A stretch of DNA of 64,000 bases from Burkholderiales bacterium RIFCSPLOWO2_12_FULL_61_40 (GCA_001770935.1 MESI01000001.1:1-64000), one strand, 5' to 3'. Numbered from the stretch's first letter, positions 25,602-35,490 are shown. The notes: generated from the sequence alone by a model not told the origin. A program made the numbers and translations.

Positions 25602-27230
25602 TCAGGTGGTGGGCAACTGGTAGTCTTTGAGCATTTCCCGCAATTTGACTTTTTGCATCTTGCCGGTCGCGCCCAAGGGGATTGCGTCCACAAACACCAC
25701 ATCGTCGGGAATCTGCCACTTGGCGGTCTTGCCCTCATAAAAAGCAATCAATTCCTCGCGTGTTACTTCTGCGCCGGGCTTCTTGAGCACCGCGATGATG
25801 GGGCGCTCGTCCCACTTGGGGTGCTTCATGCCGATGCACGCGGCCATGGCCACGGCCGGGTGGGCCATGGCAATGTTCTCCACGTCGATGGAGCTGATCC
25901 ATTCACCGCCGGACTTGATCACGTCCTTGCTGCGGTCGGTGATCTGCATGTAGCCATCGGGGTCGATGGTGGCCACGTCTCCGGTGGGGAACCAGCCATT
26001 GACCAGCGGTGCACTGCCCTCACCCTTGAAGTATTCGCTGATGACCCAGGGCCCTTTGACCAATAAGTCGCCATAGGCTTTGCCGTCCCAGGGGAGTTCT
26101 TTGCCCGCATCGTCCACAATCTTCATGTCGACGCCAAAAACACCCCGCCCCTGCTTGAGGCGCACCTTCATCTTGTCGGCGGAATCCATCGGCAAGTGTT
26201 TGTTCTTGAGCGTGCAAACCGTCCCCAGCGGCGACATCTCGGTCATGCCCCAGGCGTGCAGCACTTCAACGCCGTACTCGTCGTTGAACGCGGTGATCAT
26301 GGCCGGTGGGCAGGCCGAGCCGCCAATGACCGTGCGCTTGAGGGTGCTGAAACGCAAACCGCCGGCCTGCATATGGCCCAGCATCATTTGCCAGACGGTG
26401 GGCACACCGGCGGCAAACGACACCTTCTCGGTTTCAATCAATTCAAAGATGGACTTGCCGTCCATGGCCGGGCCGGGAAACACCAGCTTGGCGCCGGTCA
26501 TGGCCGCCGAGTACGGCAAGCCCCAGGCATTGACATGGAACATGGGCACCACCGGCAGCACGCAGTCGCGTGCGCTCATGCTCAAGGCGTCCGGCAAAGC
26601 GCCCGCCAGGGCGTGCAGCATGGTGGAGCGGTGGCTGTACAGGGCCGCCTTGGGGTTGCCCGTGGTGCCACTGGTGTAGCACATGCTGGAGGCGGAGTTT
26701 TCGTCAAAGCTGGGCCAGGTGTACTCGCTGGACTGCGCACCCATCCAGGCTTCGTAGCTTTGCAGCCCGGGAATGCCGGTGTCGGCGGGCAACTGGTCGG
26801 CGTCACACAGGGCAATGAAGTGTTTGATGGTGGTGCAGCGGCTGTGCACGGCCTTGACGATGGGCAGGAAGCTCATGTCAAAGCACAGCACCTGGTCTTC
26901 GGCGTGGTTGGCAATCCAGACAATCTGGTCGGGGTGCAGGCGGGGGTTCAGGGTGTGCAGCACCTTGCCCGAGCCGCTCACGCCAAAGTACAGCTCCAGG
27001 TGGCGGTAGCCGTTCCAGGCCAGGGTGGCCACCCGGTCACTGAACGCCAGATCCATTTGCTCCAGGGCATTGGCCACTTGGCGCGAGCGCACCGCCACAT
27101 CTTTGTAGGTGTAGCGATGGATATCGCCCTCAACCCGGCGCGAAACGACTTCGCCCTCGCCGTGGTGCCGTTCGGCAAACTCAATCAGTGACGAAATCAG
27201 CAGTTGTTGGCTTTGCATCAAACCGAGCAT
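25602..27230 (-). CDS. Acyl-CoA synthetase (AMP-forming), AlkK-like medium/long-chain type
   Basis: A 542-residue adenylate-forming ligase that activates a carboxylic acid with ATP and CoA. ATG 27230 is used because AGGAG lies five bases upstream and the protein then begins [20 protein letters not shown]; the longer frame has no homology. The P-loop-like motif is [17 protein letters not shown], the adenylation core is [12 protein letters not shown], the hinge region is [17 protein letters not shown] and the catalytic lysine is in [10 protein letters not shown]. The family acts on medium- to long-chain or related acids. It stands between two binding-protein genes and upstream of the Liv importer, so it likely activates the imported acid for the downstream beta-oxidation genes. 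Confidence 0.92.
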   Translation of the reverse strand: MLGLMQSQQLLISSLIEFAERHHGEGEVVSRRVEGDIHRYTYKDVAVRSRQVANALEQMDLAFSDRVATLAWNGYRHLELYFGVSGSGKVLHTLNPRLHPDQIVWIANHAEDQVLCFDMSFLPIVKAVHSRCTTIKHFIALCDADQLPADTGIPGLQSYEAWMGAQSSEYTWPSFDENSASSMCYTSGTTGNPKAALYSHRSTMLHALAGALPDALSMSARDCVLPVVPMFHVNAWGLPYSAAMTGAKLVFPGPAMDGKSIFELIETEKVSFAAGVPTVWQMMLGHMQAGGLRFSTLKRTVIGGSACPPAMITAFNDEYGVEVLHAWGMTEMSPLGTVCTLKNKHLPMDSADKMKVRLKQGRGVFGVDMKIVDDAGKELPWDGKAYGDLLVKGPWVISEYFKGEGSAPLVNGWFPTGDVATIDPDGYMQITDRSKDVIKSGGEWISSIDVENIAMAHPAVAMAACIGMKHPKWDERPIIAVLKKPGAEVTREELIAFYEGKTAKWQIPDDVVFVDAIPLGATGKMQKVKLREMLKDYQLPTT

Positions 27231-27331
27231 GGATTCTCCTAAGTGGGGTGGGTTGAAAGGATGGTGAAATTTCATGGTAGCCGCTTTTGGGTGGCCTCCC
27301 AAGGTCTCGGGTCGCCCCCAGGACCTCGGGG

Positions 27332-28483
27332 TTATTTGGTGAACCGTTCTCCGGGGCTGACGATGGTGAGCTCTACAAAGCGCGACCCTTGGTGGGAATC
27401 CTTGCCAAAGCCCACCACAAAACCTCCCAGATTGAAGGACTTCATACCCTCCAGCGCGGCGGTAAACCGCGCCCGGGTGAGGTCTTTGCCCGCCCGTTTG
27501 AGGCCCTCGACCAGTACCTTGGCGTTGATATAACTCTCAAAACCGAGAAACGACAGGTTGTCAAAGCCTGCTTTGCGCATGGTGTCCCGGTATTCCCGGG
27601 CCAAAGGGTTGCTATTGCTCCAGGGAAAGGGCACCACCGAGGTCACCACCACTCCCACGCCATCGGCGCCCAGCGCGCGCAAGGCAGACTGGGTGCCCAT
27701 GACCGAGAGCGTGTAAAAACGCATGCCCAGGCGCACTTTGTTATAGGCCTTGATGAAACTCACCGTGGGGGTGCCCGCCGTGATCATGATGATGGCTTCG
27801 GGTCTGCGCTCGTGCAAGGTGGCCACCGCTTTGTCGGCGTCCGAGCCATCGGGCTGGATGGAAGCCGTGGCAAATGGCTTGAGTGCGCGTTTTTGCATGG
27901 CTTTCTCAATGCCCGCCATGCCGTCCTTGCCCATGCCGTTGTTCATCCACAGCACACCCATGCGCTGCACACCGACGGTGCTCAAATGCTGCACCAGCTT
28001 CTCCAGCTCGTCGGCATAACTGGCCCGAATATGGAACACGTTGGGCATTTGGGGCATGCGAACCGCATCTGCTCCCGTGAAGGGCGCAAACATGGGCACC
28101 GGTGCAGGCCCCTTGGCCAGCAGGGGCAGAACACCCACCACATTGGCCGTGCCCGTCAGGCTGTACAAGGCAAAAACTTTGTCGTCATCAATCAAACGGC
28201 GTACCGTTTTTAGGGTGGTGGCCGGATCGTAGCCGTCGTCCAGCACCACCGTGCGGATCTTGCGGCCATACACACCGCCTTTGGCATTGACCGCATCAAA
28301 GTACGCTTTGGCGCCATTGGCAATGTCAGGGGCCATTTGCGCCAGCGGGCCGGTGATCCCCAGCGACTGGCCGAGCACAATTTCCTGCTCACCCACCCCG
28401 GTCTCTGCGGCGTGCAAGGGCGCGGTCCATCCGCCAAACAAGGCGCCTAAAAAGTACAGCAGGAAGCGTGAATATCTAAGCAT
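27332..28483 (-). CDS. Second periplasmic binding protein, Peripla_BP_6 family
   Basis: A 383-residue ABC-type binding protein, distinct in sequence from LivK. The signal peptide is MLRYSRFLLYFLGALFGGWTAPLHA. The mature protein opens ETGVGEQEIVLGQSLGITGP and has the usual IDDDKVFALYSLTGTANV and FLGFESYINAKVLVEGL segments. It is the first gene of the minus-strand block and diverges from the Crp/Fnr-type regulator gene. It may deliver a second ligand to the same LivFGHM importer or act as a sensor. Ligand unknown. Confidence 0.88.
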   Translation of the reverse strand: MLRYSRFLLYFLGALFGGWTAPLHAAETGVGEQEIVLGQSLGITGPLAQMAPDIANGAKAYFDAVNAKGGVYGRKIRTVVLDDGYDPATTLKTVRRLIDDDKVFALYSLTGTANVVGVLPLLAKGPAPVPMFAPFTGADAVRMPQMPNVFHIRASYADELEKLVQHLSTVGVQRMGVLWMNNGMGKDGMAGIEKAMQKRALKPFATASIQPDGSDADKAVATLHERRPEAIIMITAGTPTVSFIKAYNKVRLGMRFYTLSVMGTQSALRALGADGVGVVVTSVVPFPWSNSNPLAREYRDTMRKAGFDNLSFLGFESYINAKVLVEGLKRAGKDLTRARFTAALEGMKSFNLGGFVVGFGKDSHQGSRFVELTIVSPGERFTK

Positions 28484-28627
28484 GGAGGCCTCCGGTATAA
28501 AAACTTGCGCCCAGGCTTCGTATCATCGGGGCCTGCAAAGTGCGCGGATTGTGAAGGGACACCCAGCCCCTTGCAACAGCTGTCGCTTAGCCAACAAATA
28601 GTCAGTATTTACCCGTATACGTCCGCC

Positions 28628-29329
28628 ATGTTTCCCGGTACCGCCTCACCCACCTTGCGTTTTCTCGCCACCCAGCCCTGGTTCACCTGCTTGCCGCTGG
28701 CCACCCAGGAGCATGCTCACGCCAGCCTGCTGCACATACCGGCGAAAAAGGGCGAGATGATGCTGCAGGCCGATACCCCCGTGGAGGGCTGGTACGCCGT
28801 GTTAAGCGGCCTGGTCAAGCTGCAAAGTGTGCCCATCAAGGGGCGTTCATCGACCTTCTTGTGTGTGGCCTCGGGCGACTGGTTCGGGGAAGGCTCTGCC
28901 CTGAACATTGAGCGGCGCCGCTACGAGGTGGTGGCCCTGCGCGACTCCGAACTGCTGTGCCTGCCGCACGCGGTTTTTCACCAATTGCGCGCCACCAGCA
29001 TCGAGTTCAACCAATTTTTGGTCAAACAGCTCAGTATTCGGGTGAGTCAGGCCATGGCGCTCATCGAGTCGGGGCGCCTGCGCACGCCCGAACAACGCGT
29101 GGCGCTGTCCCTGAGCCGCCAGTTCTGGGGCCGGACCCGCAAACTCAGCCTGTCGCAAGACGAGTTGGCCAATCTGGTGGGAATCTCCCGCCAGACGGTC
29201 AACCAGGCGCTCAAGTCCCTGGCGCAGCGCGGCCTGGTCACGCTGGAATTTGGCCGGGTGGACATTCCCGACGACGAAGCGCTGACCCACTTCATTTTCA
29301 CCAGCCCGGAGCCACCATCCGAGGCCTGA
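28628..29329 (+). CDS. Crp/Fnr-family transcriptional regulator
   Basis: About 233 residues with ATG 28628 as start (the open frame extends upstream without homology). The N-terminal cyclic-nucleotide-binding-like beta barrel (about 30-140) has [20 protein letters not shown] and [11 protein letters not shown]. The C-terminal winged helix contains [19 protein letters not shown] followed by [12 protein letters not shown]. No N-terminal cysteine cluster as in Fnr is seen, and the residues for cAMP contact cannot be judged without alignment. It is divergently placed next to the binding-protein, ligase and transporter genes, which are its most likely targets. Confidence 0.9.
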   Translation: MFPGTASPTLRFLATQPWFTCLPLATQEHAHASLLHIPAKKGEMMLQADTPVEGWYAVLSGLVKLQSVPIKGRSSTFLCVASGDWFGEGSALNIERRRYEVVALRDSELLCLPHAVFHQLRATSIEFNQFLVKQLSIRVSQAMALIESGRLRTPEQRVALSLSRQFWGRTRKLSLSQDELANLVGISRQTVNQALKSLAQRGLVTLEFGRVDIPDDEALTHFIFTSPEPPSEA

Positions 29330-29381
29330 CTCGCGCCCCCAGCGGATAACCCTGCCGACGCCGTGTTCGACGGTCCTGCGG

Positions 29382-29387
29382 GACAAT
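29382..29387 (+). promoter_or_regulatory. Putative -10 element for a leaderless selO transcript
   Basis: GACAAT ends 6 bases before the selO ATG at 29394. No Shine-Dalgarno sequence is present. It fits the pattern seen for four other genes in the window but is the weakest match to the consensus. Confidence 0.35.
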
Positions 29388-29393
29388 GCCGCC

Positions 29394-30881
29394 ATGAACA
29401 CGGCCCTCAACAGCCAAGAAGGCCTCCATGTGGGCTTGGCTTGGAACAACAGCTTCGCCCATTTGGGCACAGATTTCTACGCACCCTTGGCGCCGCAGCC
29501 CTTACCGGCGCCGTACTGGGTCGGACGCAGCACCACCGTCGCCCAAACGCTGGGACTGGACCCCGCCGCGCTGGGATCGCAAGAATTGCTGGAAGCGCTC
29601 AGCGGCAACCGCCCCATCTCGGGCACCCAAACCTTGGCCAGTGTCTACAGTGGCCACCAATTTGGCGTGTGGGCCGGGCAACTGGGCGACGGGCGGGCTA
29701 TTTTGCTGGGCGAGACCTCGGGCCAGGAAGTGCAGCTCAAGGGCGCGGGCTTGACGCCTTTTTCGCGCATGGGTGATGGGCGCGCCGTGCTGCGCAGCAG
29801 CATTCGGGAGTTTTTGTGCAGCGAAGCCATGCACGGCCTGGGCATTCCCACCTCGCGCGCCCTGTGTGTGACGGGCTCTGACGCCCCGGTGCGGCGTGAA
29901 GAGATGGAGACCGCTGCGGTCGTGACCCGGGTGGCGCCCAGTTTCATTCGATTCGGACATTTCGAGCATTTTTGTCACCATGACCAGCATGGGCAATTGA
30001 AAATACTGGCCGACTATGTGATTGACCGCTTTTACCCACAATGCCGGACCGACAACAGCCTGGTGGGTGGCAATCCCTACGCGGCGCTGCTGCAGGCGGT
30101 GACCGAGCGCACCGCAACGATGGTGGCGCTGTGGCAGTCGGTAGGGTTTTGCCACGGGGTGATGAACACCGACAACATGAGCATCCTGGGGCTCACCATC
30201 GATTACGGGCCTTTCCAGTTTCTGGATGTCTATGACCCAGGCCACATCTGCAACCACTCGGACACCCAGGGGCGTTATGCCTTTTACAAGCAGCCCAACG
30301 TCGCGTACTGGAACCTGCTGTGCCTGGGCCAGGCCCTGATGCCGCTGATCGAGAAACAAGAGCTGGCCATGGCTGCCTTGGAGCACTTTAAGACCGCATT
30401 CCCGCAAGCCCTCGCCCAACGCATGGCGATGAAGCTGGGTTTTGCGCAATCGCACGACAAACACCAGCGCCTGACCGAAGATGTGCTGCGCTTGCTGGTG
30501 GAGGGACGGGTGGACTACACCATCTTCTGGCGGCGTTTGAGCCTGTGGGCGCGGGAACGGCGCACCGACGATTCTTCCGTGCGGGACTTGTTCATGGATG
30601 CCTCTGGCATTGACCCCTGGTTGCTACACTATTCGGAGCTGCTTGCGCAACAACCACAAGGGTTAGCGGCTGATTTGATGCTAAAAACCAATCCCAAATT
30701 TGTGCTGCGGAACCATTTGGGAGAACTGGCCATCCAAGCCGCCAAGACCAAGGATTTCACGTTGGTTCACCAGTTATTGCAGGTATTGGAGCGCCCGTTT
30801 GACGAGCACCCCGCCTTTGAATCGTTTGCCGCCTTCCCCCCCGATTGGGCGGGAGGCATCGCCATCAGCTGCAGTTCTTGA
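29394..30881 (+). CDS. selO: Protein adenylyltransferase SelO (YdiU family pseudokinase)
   Basis: A 495-residue SelO protein. Family members transfer AMP from ATP to Ser, Thr or Tyr of target proteins, with a flipped nucleotide in a kinase-like fold, and respond to redox state. Landmarks are [59 protein letters not shown], the catalytic-loop-like [13 protein letters not shown] and the metal-binding [10 protein letters not shown]. The C-terminus ends ISCSS, keeping the conserved redox cysteine. Residues about 410-430 are encoded by an inserted palindromic repeat copy, in frame. The gene is followed closely by msrB, a fitting partner in oxidative stress. Confidence 0.95.
   Translation: MNTALNSQEGLHVGLAWNNSFAHLGTDFYAPLAPQPLPAPYWVGRSTTVAQTLGLDPAALGSQELLEALSGNRPISGTQTLASVYSGHQFGVWAGQLGDGRAILLGETSGQEVQLKGAGLTPFSRMGDGRAVLRSSIREFLCSEAMHGLGIPTSRALCVTGSDAPVRREEMETAAVVTRVAPSFIRFGHFEHFCHHDQHGQLKILADYVIDRFYPQCRTDNSLVGGNPYAALLQAVTERTATMVALWQSVGFCHGVMNTDNMSILGLTIDYGPFQFLDVYDPGHICNHSDTQGRYAFYKQPNVAYWNLLCLGQALMPLIEKQELAMAALEHFKTAFPQALAQRMAMKLGFAQSHDKHQRLTEDVLRLLVEGRVDYTIFWRRLSLWARERRTDDSSVRDLFMDASGIDPWLLHYSELLAQQPQGLAADLMLKTNPKFVLRNHLGELAIQAAKTKDFTLVHQLLQVLERPFDEHPAFESFAAFPPDWAGGIAISCSS
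30621..30685 (+). repeat. Palindromic interspersed repeat, copy C, inside selO
   Basis: TTGCTACACTATTCGGAGCT, then GCTTGCGCA, CAACCACAAGGGTTAGCGG and CTGATTTGATGCTAAAA follow the order of the repeat family. The palindrome arms are partly eroded, so this is an old copy that has become coding sequence without breaking the frame. Confidence 0.55.
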
Positions 30882-30917
30882 AACAAAGCACTTGTGCCAC
30901 CACCTGGAGTCCGAGCC

Positions 30918-31328
30918 ATGACCTACAAAGTGCAAAAAACCGACGAAGAATGGAAAGCGCTGTTGCGCGCCAGGGAGGCCGAGCCGCTGGCGTTTGCGGT
31001 CACCCGCCAGGAAGCCACCGAAAAGGCCTACTCCGGCAAATTGGAGAGCAACAAGGCCGCGGGCGTTTACCGTTGTATCTGCTGCGGCAAACCGCTGTTT
31101 GATTCAAGCGCCAAGTACGAATCCGGCTCGGGCTGGCCCAGCTACTTTCAACCCATTGATGCAAGCGCCATTGGCACCAAAGTGGATGGCATGTTGTGGA
31201 TGAAACGCACCGAGGTGCATTGTGCGGACTGCGGCGCCCACCTGGGCCATGTGTTTGAAGACGGCCCCGCACCCACCGGCCTGCGTTATTGCATGAACTC
31301 GGCATCGTTACACTTCACCCCTGCATGA
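30918..31328 (+). CDS. msrB: Peptide methionine (R)-S-oxide reductase MsrB
   Basis: A 136-residue enzyme that reduces methionine-R-sulfoxide in proteins. ATG 30918 is chosen over the upstream open frame because GGAG precedes it and the product then begins [16 protein letters not shown]. The zinc-binding cysteines are in CICCGKPLF and CADCGAHLG. The substrate region is [12 protein letters not shown] and the catalytic cysteine is in [12 protein letters not shown]. No signal peptide is present, so it is cytosolic. It overlaps yciB through ATGA and follows selO by 36 bases. Confidence 0.96.
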   Translation: MTYKVQKTDEEWKALLRAREAEPLAFAVTRQEATEKAYSGKLESNKAAGVYRCICCGKPLFDSSAKYESGSGWPSYFQPIDASAIGTKVDGMLWMKRTEVHCADCGAHLGHVFEDGPAPTGLRYCMNSASLHFTPA

Positions 31329-31879
31329 AAATACTGATCGACTTTTTCCCCATCGCGCTTTTCTTTGGCGCCTTCAAGCTGTACGACATCTACATCGGCA
31401 CCGCCGTGCTGATGGCGGCCACCACCGTGCAAATGGCGCTGATCTATGGCATAGACCGCAAACTGCAGGCCATGCACAAGATCACCCTGGCCCTGGTGCT
31501 GGTCTTTGGCGCCTTGACACTGACCCTGCACGACGACCGTTTCATCAAGTGGAAGCCCACGGTCTTGTATGCCGCCATGGCCATTGGACTGGCAATAGCG
31601 GTATGGGTCATGCGCAAGAACTTTCTCAAGCTGCTGCTGGGAAGCCAGCTTGAATTGCCAGATCCCATTTGGCACCGCCTCAACGTGGTCTGGGTCTTGT
31701 ACTGTGTTTTCATGGCCTTGATCAATGCCTATGTGGTGCTGTACTACAGCACCGAGGCCTGGGTCAGCTTCAAACTGTGGGGCTACGCTTTCCCCCTGGC
31801 CTTCCTCATTGGCCAAGGGTTTTACATTGCACCCCACATCAAAGCCAATGATTCTCCAACCGAAGGACCTACCCCATGA
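31325..31879 (+). CDS. yciB: Inner membrane protein YciB (septation protein A family)
   Basis: A 184-residue integral membrane protein with about five hydrophobic segments, beginning [25 protein letters not shown], which is the hallmark N-terminus of the family. Other landmarks are [19 protein letters not shown] and [15 protein letters not shown]. The family is linked to cell envelope and septation processes; the molecular role is unclear. Its ATG overlaps the msrB stop, and its own stop overlaps the start of the BolA-like gene, so the three are translationally coupled. Confidence 0.95.
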   Translation: MKILIDFFPIALFFGAFKLYDIYIGTAVLMAATTVQMALIYGIDRKLQAMHKITLALVLVFGALTLTLHDDRFIKWKPTVLYAAMAIGLAIAVWVMRKNFLKLLLGSQLELPDPIWHRLNVVWVLYCVFMALINAYVVLYYSTEAWVSFKLWGYAFPLAFLIGQGFYIAPHIKANDSPTEGPTP

Positions 31880-32178
31880 GCCTTGGCCCCAGCGCAACAC
31901 AACTGGAACACCGCTTGCAGGAACGTTTGGCCCCCACCCGCCTGGAAGTGCTGGATGAAAGCTACCAGCACAACGGCCATGCAGGCGCCAACGGCAGCGG
32001 TTTTGGCACCCATTTTCGGGTGCGAATCGCTTCACATCTATTTACCGGCAAGAGCCGCGTAGCCCGCCATCGCCTTGTGTATGATGCGCTGCAAGATTTC
32101 ATTGACCAGGGCTTGCATGCGCTGGCCATCGAAGCCGAAAACGCATCCTCCGAAACCACTACTATTGAAGCACCTTGA
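31876..32178 (+). CDS. BolA-like protein
   Basis: A 100-residue BolA-family protein with the class II KH-like fold. The recognisable core runs from [15 protein letters not shown] through [20 protein letters not shown] to [10 protein letters not shown]. BolA proteins partner monothiol glutaredoxins in iron-sulfur handling or act in envelope stress. The start overlaps the yciB stop through ATGA. The context yciB-bolA-ppiC is common in betaproteobacteria. Confidence 0.93.
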   Translation: MSLGPSATQLEHRLQERLAPTRLEVLDESYQHNGHAGANGSGFGTHFRVRIASHLFTGKSRVARHRLVYDALQDFIDQGLHALAIEAENASSETTTIEAP

Positions 32179-32188
32179 GGGAATCTGA

Positions 32189-32974
32189 ATGAAGAAGCAA
32201 ATTTTGACCGCGCTTGCCGCCGCCACCTTGATGGCCGTGTTGGCACCTGCAGCACTGGCCCAAAATGTGGCGGTCGTCAACGGCAAGGCAGTGCCCAAAG
32301 CCCGGATCGATGCGCTGGCACAGCAATTGGCGCGTTCAGGCCGTCAGATCACTCCTGAGATGCAGGGGCAGCTCAAAGAAGCGGTGATCTCGCGTGAAAT
32401 TTTTGCCCAGGAAGCCCAGGCCCGTGGCCTGGACGCCACCGAGGAATACAAAACCCAGGTGGAGTCTGCACGCCAATCCATCCTGATCAATGAACTGTTC
32501 ACGGACTTCCAGAAAAAGAACCCCGTGTCCGATGCCGATGCCCAGGCCGAATACGACAAATTTGCCGCGGCCAACGCGGGCAAAGAGTACCGCGCCCGCC
32601 ACATCCTGGTGGAAAAAGAAAGCGAAGCCAAAGCCATCATCGCGCAGCTGAAAAAAGGCGCCAAGTTTGAAGCGATCGCCAAGAAGTCCTCCAAAGACCC
32701 CGGCTCCGGCGCCAATGGCGGCGACCTGGATTGGGCCAACCCCAGCAGCTACGTGAAAGAGTTTTCGGAAGCTCTCACCGGCCTGACCAAGGGCAAGATG
32801 ACCGAAACCCCGGTAAAAACCCAGTTTGGTTACCACATCATTCGCCTGGATGACGTGCGCGAGGCCACGCTGCCCAAGTTTGAAGAAGTCAAACCCCAGA
32901 TCACGCAGCAGTTGACCCAACAAAAAATGGCCAAGTTCCAGGAAGAATTGCGCACCAAGGCAAAAATTGAATAG
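32189..32974 (+). CDS. Periplasmic peptidyl-prolyl cis-trans isomerase, PpiC/parvulin type
   Basis: A 261-residue secreted foldase. The signal peptide is MKKQILTALAAATLMAVLAPAALA. A SurA/PrsA-like helical region (about 25-130) precedes the parvulin domain (about 135-230) with YRARHILVEKESEAKAII, GANGGDLDWANPSSYV and QFGYHIIRLDDV. It helps fold exported proteins. It ends the selO-msrB-yciB-bolA-ppiC run and is followed after about 20 bases by a strong terminator. Confidence 0.93.
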   Translation: MKKQILTALAAATLMAVLAPAALAQNVAVVNGKAVPKARIDALAQQLARSGRQITPEMQGQLKEAVISREIFAQEAQARGLDATEEYKTQVESARQSILINELFTDFQKKNPVSDADAQAEYDKFAAANAGKEYRARHILVEKESEAKAIIAQLKKGAKFEAIAKKSSKDPGSGANGGDLDWANPSSYVKEFSEALTGLTKGKMTETPVKTQFGYHIIRLDDVREATLPKFEEVKPQITQQLTQQKMAKFQEELRTKAKIE

Positions 32975-32993
32975 GTTTTAAAATCGCCCCCTC

Positions 32994-33022
32994 AAAAAAC
33001 GCAGCCTTGGCTGCGTTTTTTT
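32994..33022 (+). terminator. Rho-independent terminator after ppiC
   Basis: AAAACGCAGCC, the loop TT and GGCTGCGTTTT form an 11-pair stem followed by T residues. It closes the plus-strand cluster and is the clearest intrinsic terminator in the window. Confidence 0.9.
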
Positions 33023-33108
33023 ATGGTGACAGTGGTATTGCGGTGGAGAAATTTCGCTGAAAGTGCTATGGTCATTTGCATCCAGGCAATGACTGGGGGT
33101 TCTTGGCA

Positions 33109-34710
33109 ATGGACATCATCGGCATTTCAATCATTGAAACCGGCGGGCAAATATTCTTGCGTGGGCAGCCGCACAGTGCAAGGCCACCGGTTGACGTAGC
33201 CGCCTTGCATGCCCTGCTGGTGCAAGGCGGGTGTGGTGAGTGCGCCTTCGATGAAGACGCTATCAGCAATGCCGCGCAGTATTGCAATACCCTGCAGACC
33301 CCCTTCGTGGCGCAGGTCGCGGAAAGACGCGACGCACACATCGCAGTCCACATTGCGGCCGATGACATGAGTGCTGAGGTCAGCATCACCCCCGCATTCG
33401 GAGGCAAAGCGCCAACCCTGGGCGACCTGATCCAGGCGCTGACGGAGTCGGGGGTTCAATTTGGTATCGACGATGAAGCGCTGTTGTTGGCATGTGAACA
33501 AACTGGCGCAAGCCGCATCCCCATCGCCCGGGGCGTTCTTCCCGAAGAAGGACACAACAGCATCTTCGAAGAATTGGTCACGCAGGCGGCAGACCGATCC
33601 CCCAAGCTGGACGAAAACGGCCTGATCGACTACCGCGAGCATGGCACCACCAAAGTCGTAAATGCGGGTACGCCACTGATGCGCCGCATACCCGCCACCG
33701 CAGGCGTGGAAGGCCGCACAGTGCGGGGCCGTAGTTTGCCCGCCCGCCCAGGCCACGATGAGCCCTTTTCCACACCGCTGGCCGGGACGCAGGTCGCCAG
33801 CGACGATCCCAACCTGCTGCTGGCGTCGGTCACAGGGCAGCCCGTGCGGGTCAAAGCGGGTGTCACGGTGGAGCCCATCTTGCATGTCGGAGAGGTCAAT
33901 ATGGCCACCGGCAATGTTCACTTCAACGGCACCGTGCAAATCAAGGGGGATGTAGTGCAAGGCATGGTGGTCCAGGCTAGCGGGGATATTGTGGTGGGTG
34001 GCATGGTGGACGGCGGCGTACTCGAAGCGGGCGGAGATATCCGAATTGCGGGCGGGGTGATCGCCCATGCCAAGGTCACGGCGCGCGGATCGGTCAACGC
34101 CCGTTTTGCGCAAGCCGTACAGATACATGCCGATGCGGTCCTCGCTTTGGCCGATATGGCGCTGGACTGTGAGCTCAGCGCACTCAACCAGATCATCATC
34201 GGCGCCGACACTCCGGGACGCGGACGGCTGGTGGGAGGGACCGCCACCGCCATGATGCTGGTGCGCGTGCCCCTGTTGGGCTCCGCCAAGGGCGCACTGA
34301 CCAAGATGGTGCTGGGCGCGAACGCAGGGCTCACTGCGCAATACGCAGCGCTGGAAGAACGCATTCACAAAGAAAAGGAAACCGAAGAAAACCTGGACAA
34401 GCTGGCAAAGCAAGTGGCTGCCGCTCATGACCCCAAAGGCATGCTGCCGCGCATCAAAGCCTCATGGCACCACGCGATTCAGGTCTGGAGCCAATCACTG
34501 CTCGAACGCGACGCGCTCTGCCAGCAAATCGCGCTGGCACTCGGTGCCAGGGTGGAGGTGGGTTCCGGTGTTTCGGGGTCCGTGGATATCTCCATTGGCA
34601 GCCACACGGCCAGGTTGCGCCAGGAGTTCGGCGCCGGCGCATTTTCCCTAGACTCGGAAGGCAACATCCTCTTCACCGACACCGAGGGACTGGCCGTACC
34701 CGCCGTCTAA
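33109..34710 (+). CDS. FapA (DUF342) family protein
   Basis: A 533-residue protein of the FapA/DUF342 family. ATG 33109 is preferred; the frame could begin with TTG 33076, but that adds residues without family character. The N-terminal half has the small FapA domain (DENGLIDYREHGTTKVVNAGT, RRIPATAGVEGRTVRGRSLP). The middle is the beta-helix repeat region with the glycine-rich pattern VVQASGDIVVGGMVDGG and EAGGDIRIAGGVIAHAKV. A coiled segment (about 410-450, HKEKETEENLDKLAKQV) follows. FapA-like proteins occur with flagellar and polysaccharide assembly genes and in isolation; no clear mechanism is known. It is convergent with the DUF1624 gene and shares four bases with it at the stops. Confidence 0.88.
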   Translation: MDIIGISIIETGGQIFLRGQPHSARPPVDVAALHALLVQGGCGECAFDEDAISNAAQYCNTLQTPFVAQVAERRDAHIAVHIAADDMSAEVSITPAFGGKAPTLGDLIQALTESGVQFGIDDEALLLACEQTGASRIPIARGVLPEEGHNSIFEELVTQAADRSPKLDENGLIDYREHGTTKVVNAGTPLMRRIPATAGVEGRTVRGRSLPARPGHDEPFSTPLAGTQVASDDPNLLLASVTGQPVRVKAGVTVEPILHVGEVNMATGNVHFNGTVQIKGDVVQGMVVQASGDIVVGGMVDGGVLEAGGDIRIAGGVIAHAKVTARGSVNARFAQAVQIHADAVLALADMALDCELSALNQIIIGADTPGRGRLVGGTATAMMLVRVPLLGSAKGALTKMVLGANAGLTAQYAALEERIHKEKETEENLDKLAKQVAAAHDPKGMLPRIKASWHHAIQVWSQSLLERDALCQQIALALGARVEVGSGVSGSVDISIGSHTARLRQEFGAGAFSLDSEGNILFTDTEGLAVPAV

Positions 34711-35444
34711 AAAACGGCCCACAGCCACAGCCCCCCCAGCAACACGGGCTGGTGCAGCATGTAGTAGCTCAGGCTCCAGCGCCCCAGCACGACCACGGGG
34801 TTCAGCATGCGGGGCACGGGGGGGGAACTTCGGGCCTTTGCCATCCACCACATGCCCGCGGCCATGCCCCACCACATCACGCCCAGCCAGGGGACGATGG
34901 GCACATAGTCTTCGGTGATGGGTTTCACACTGATCAGACCCAGCCAATTGAACATTCTTTCATTAAGAAAATCGGCTTTTCCGCCCGTGGTTATTGCGTA
35001 AGCAGCTATTATTTTGGTAGCAATAGCCAGGGCACCCAATGGCCAGAGCCACCCCCCCCACCCCGCCGTCAGCCGCACAATCACCAGCATCACGGCCATG
35101 CCGTGCAAGACCCCGAAGTAAATAAAACTGTGGGGAAACATCCATGCCGACCCCACCGTCACCAGCAGTGCGCACCCGGCAATTTGCGCCCAGCGCCGCC
35201 CAAACTGCCGCCAGCTTTGCCCTTGCTGCAAGGCAATCGCCTGGCTGAAGCCCGCGCACAACAAAAACAGGCTCAGGATGCAGGTGCGCTGCCAGGTCCA
35301 CAGCGGATCGGCGTAGAAGTTCTGGTGGAGATAGCCTGCCTGGTTCAGGTCAAAGCAAAAATGGAAAACCGTCATCCACAGCATGGCCAGGCCTCGCATC
35401 AGGTCGACTGCGTCCATCCGCTGTACATGGGTGCTCTTTTTCAT
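34707..35444 (-). CDS. DUF1624 / heparan-alpha-glucosaminide N-acetyltransferase-like membrane protein
   Basis: A 245-residue membrane protein with about seven hydrophobic segments. The N-terminus RMDAVDLMRGLAMLWMTVFHF is the characteristic opening of the family, in which an acetyl group is moved across the membrane in the eukaryotic relatives. The substrate in bacteria is unknown. Later landmarks are IYFGVLHGMAVMLVIV and VPWLGVMWWGMAAGMWW. Residues about 141-159 are encoded by an inserted repeat copy (copy D) that reads ATKIIAAYAITTGGKADF in frame. Divergent from the RlhA-like gene. Confidence 0.88.
   Translation of the reverse strand: MKKSTHVQRMDAVDLMRGLAMLWMTVFHFCFDLNQAGYLHQNFYADPLWTWQRTCILSLFLLCAGFSQAIALQQGQSWRQFGRRWAQIAGCALLVTVGSAWMFPHSFIYFGVLHGMAVMLVIVRLTAGWGGWLWPLGALAIATKIIAAYAITTGGKADFLNERMFNWLGLISVKPITEDYVPIVPWLGVMWWGMAAGMWWMAKARSSPPVPRMLNPVVVLGRWSLSYYMLHQPVLLGGLWLWAVF
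34969..35023 (-). repeat. Palindromic interspersed repeat, copy D, inside the DUF1624 gene
   Basis: On the minus strand the copy reads TTGCTACCAAAATAATAGCT, then GCTTACGCAATAACCACGGG and CGGAAAAGCCGATTTT. It aligns base by base with copy E in purL (AATAGCTGCTT, CGCA, CCACGGG). It lies in frame in a loop between membrane segments. Confidence 0.65.
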
Positions 35445-35490
35445 GGCGTGAGTTTAAGCAAATGGCAGGGCAGCGAAAGCTGCCACCTGC

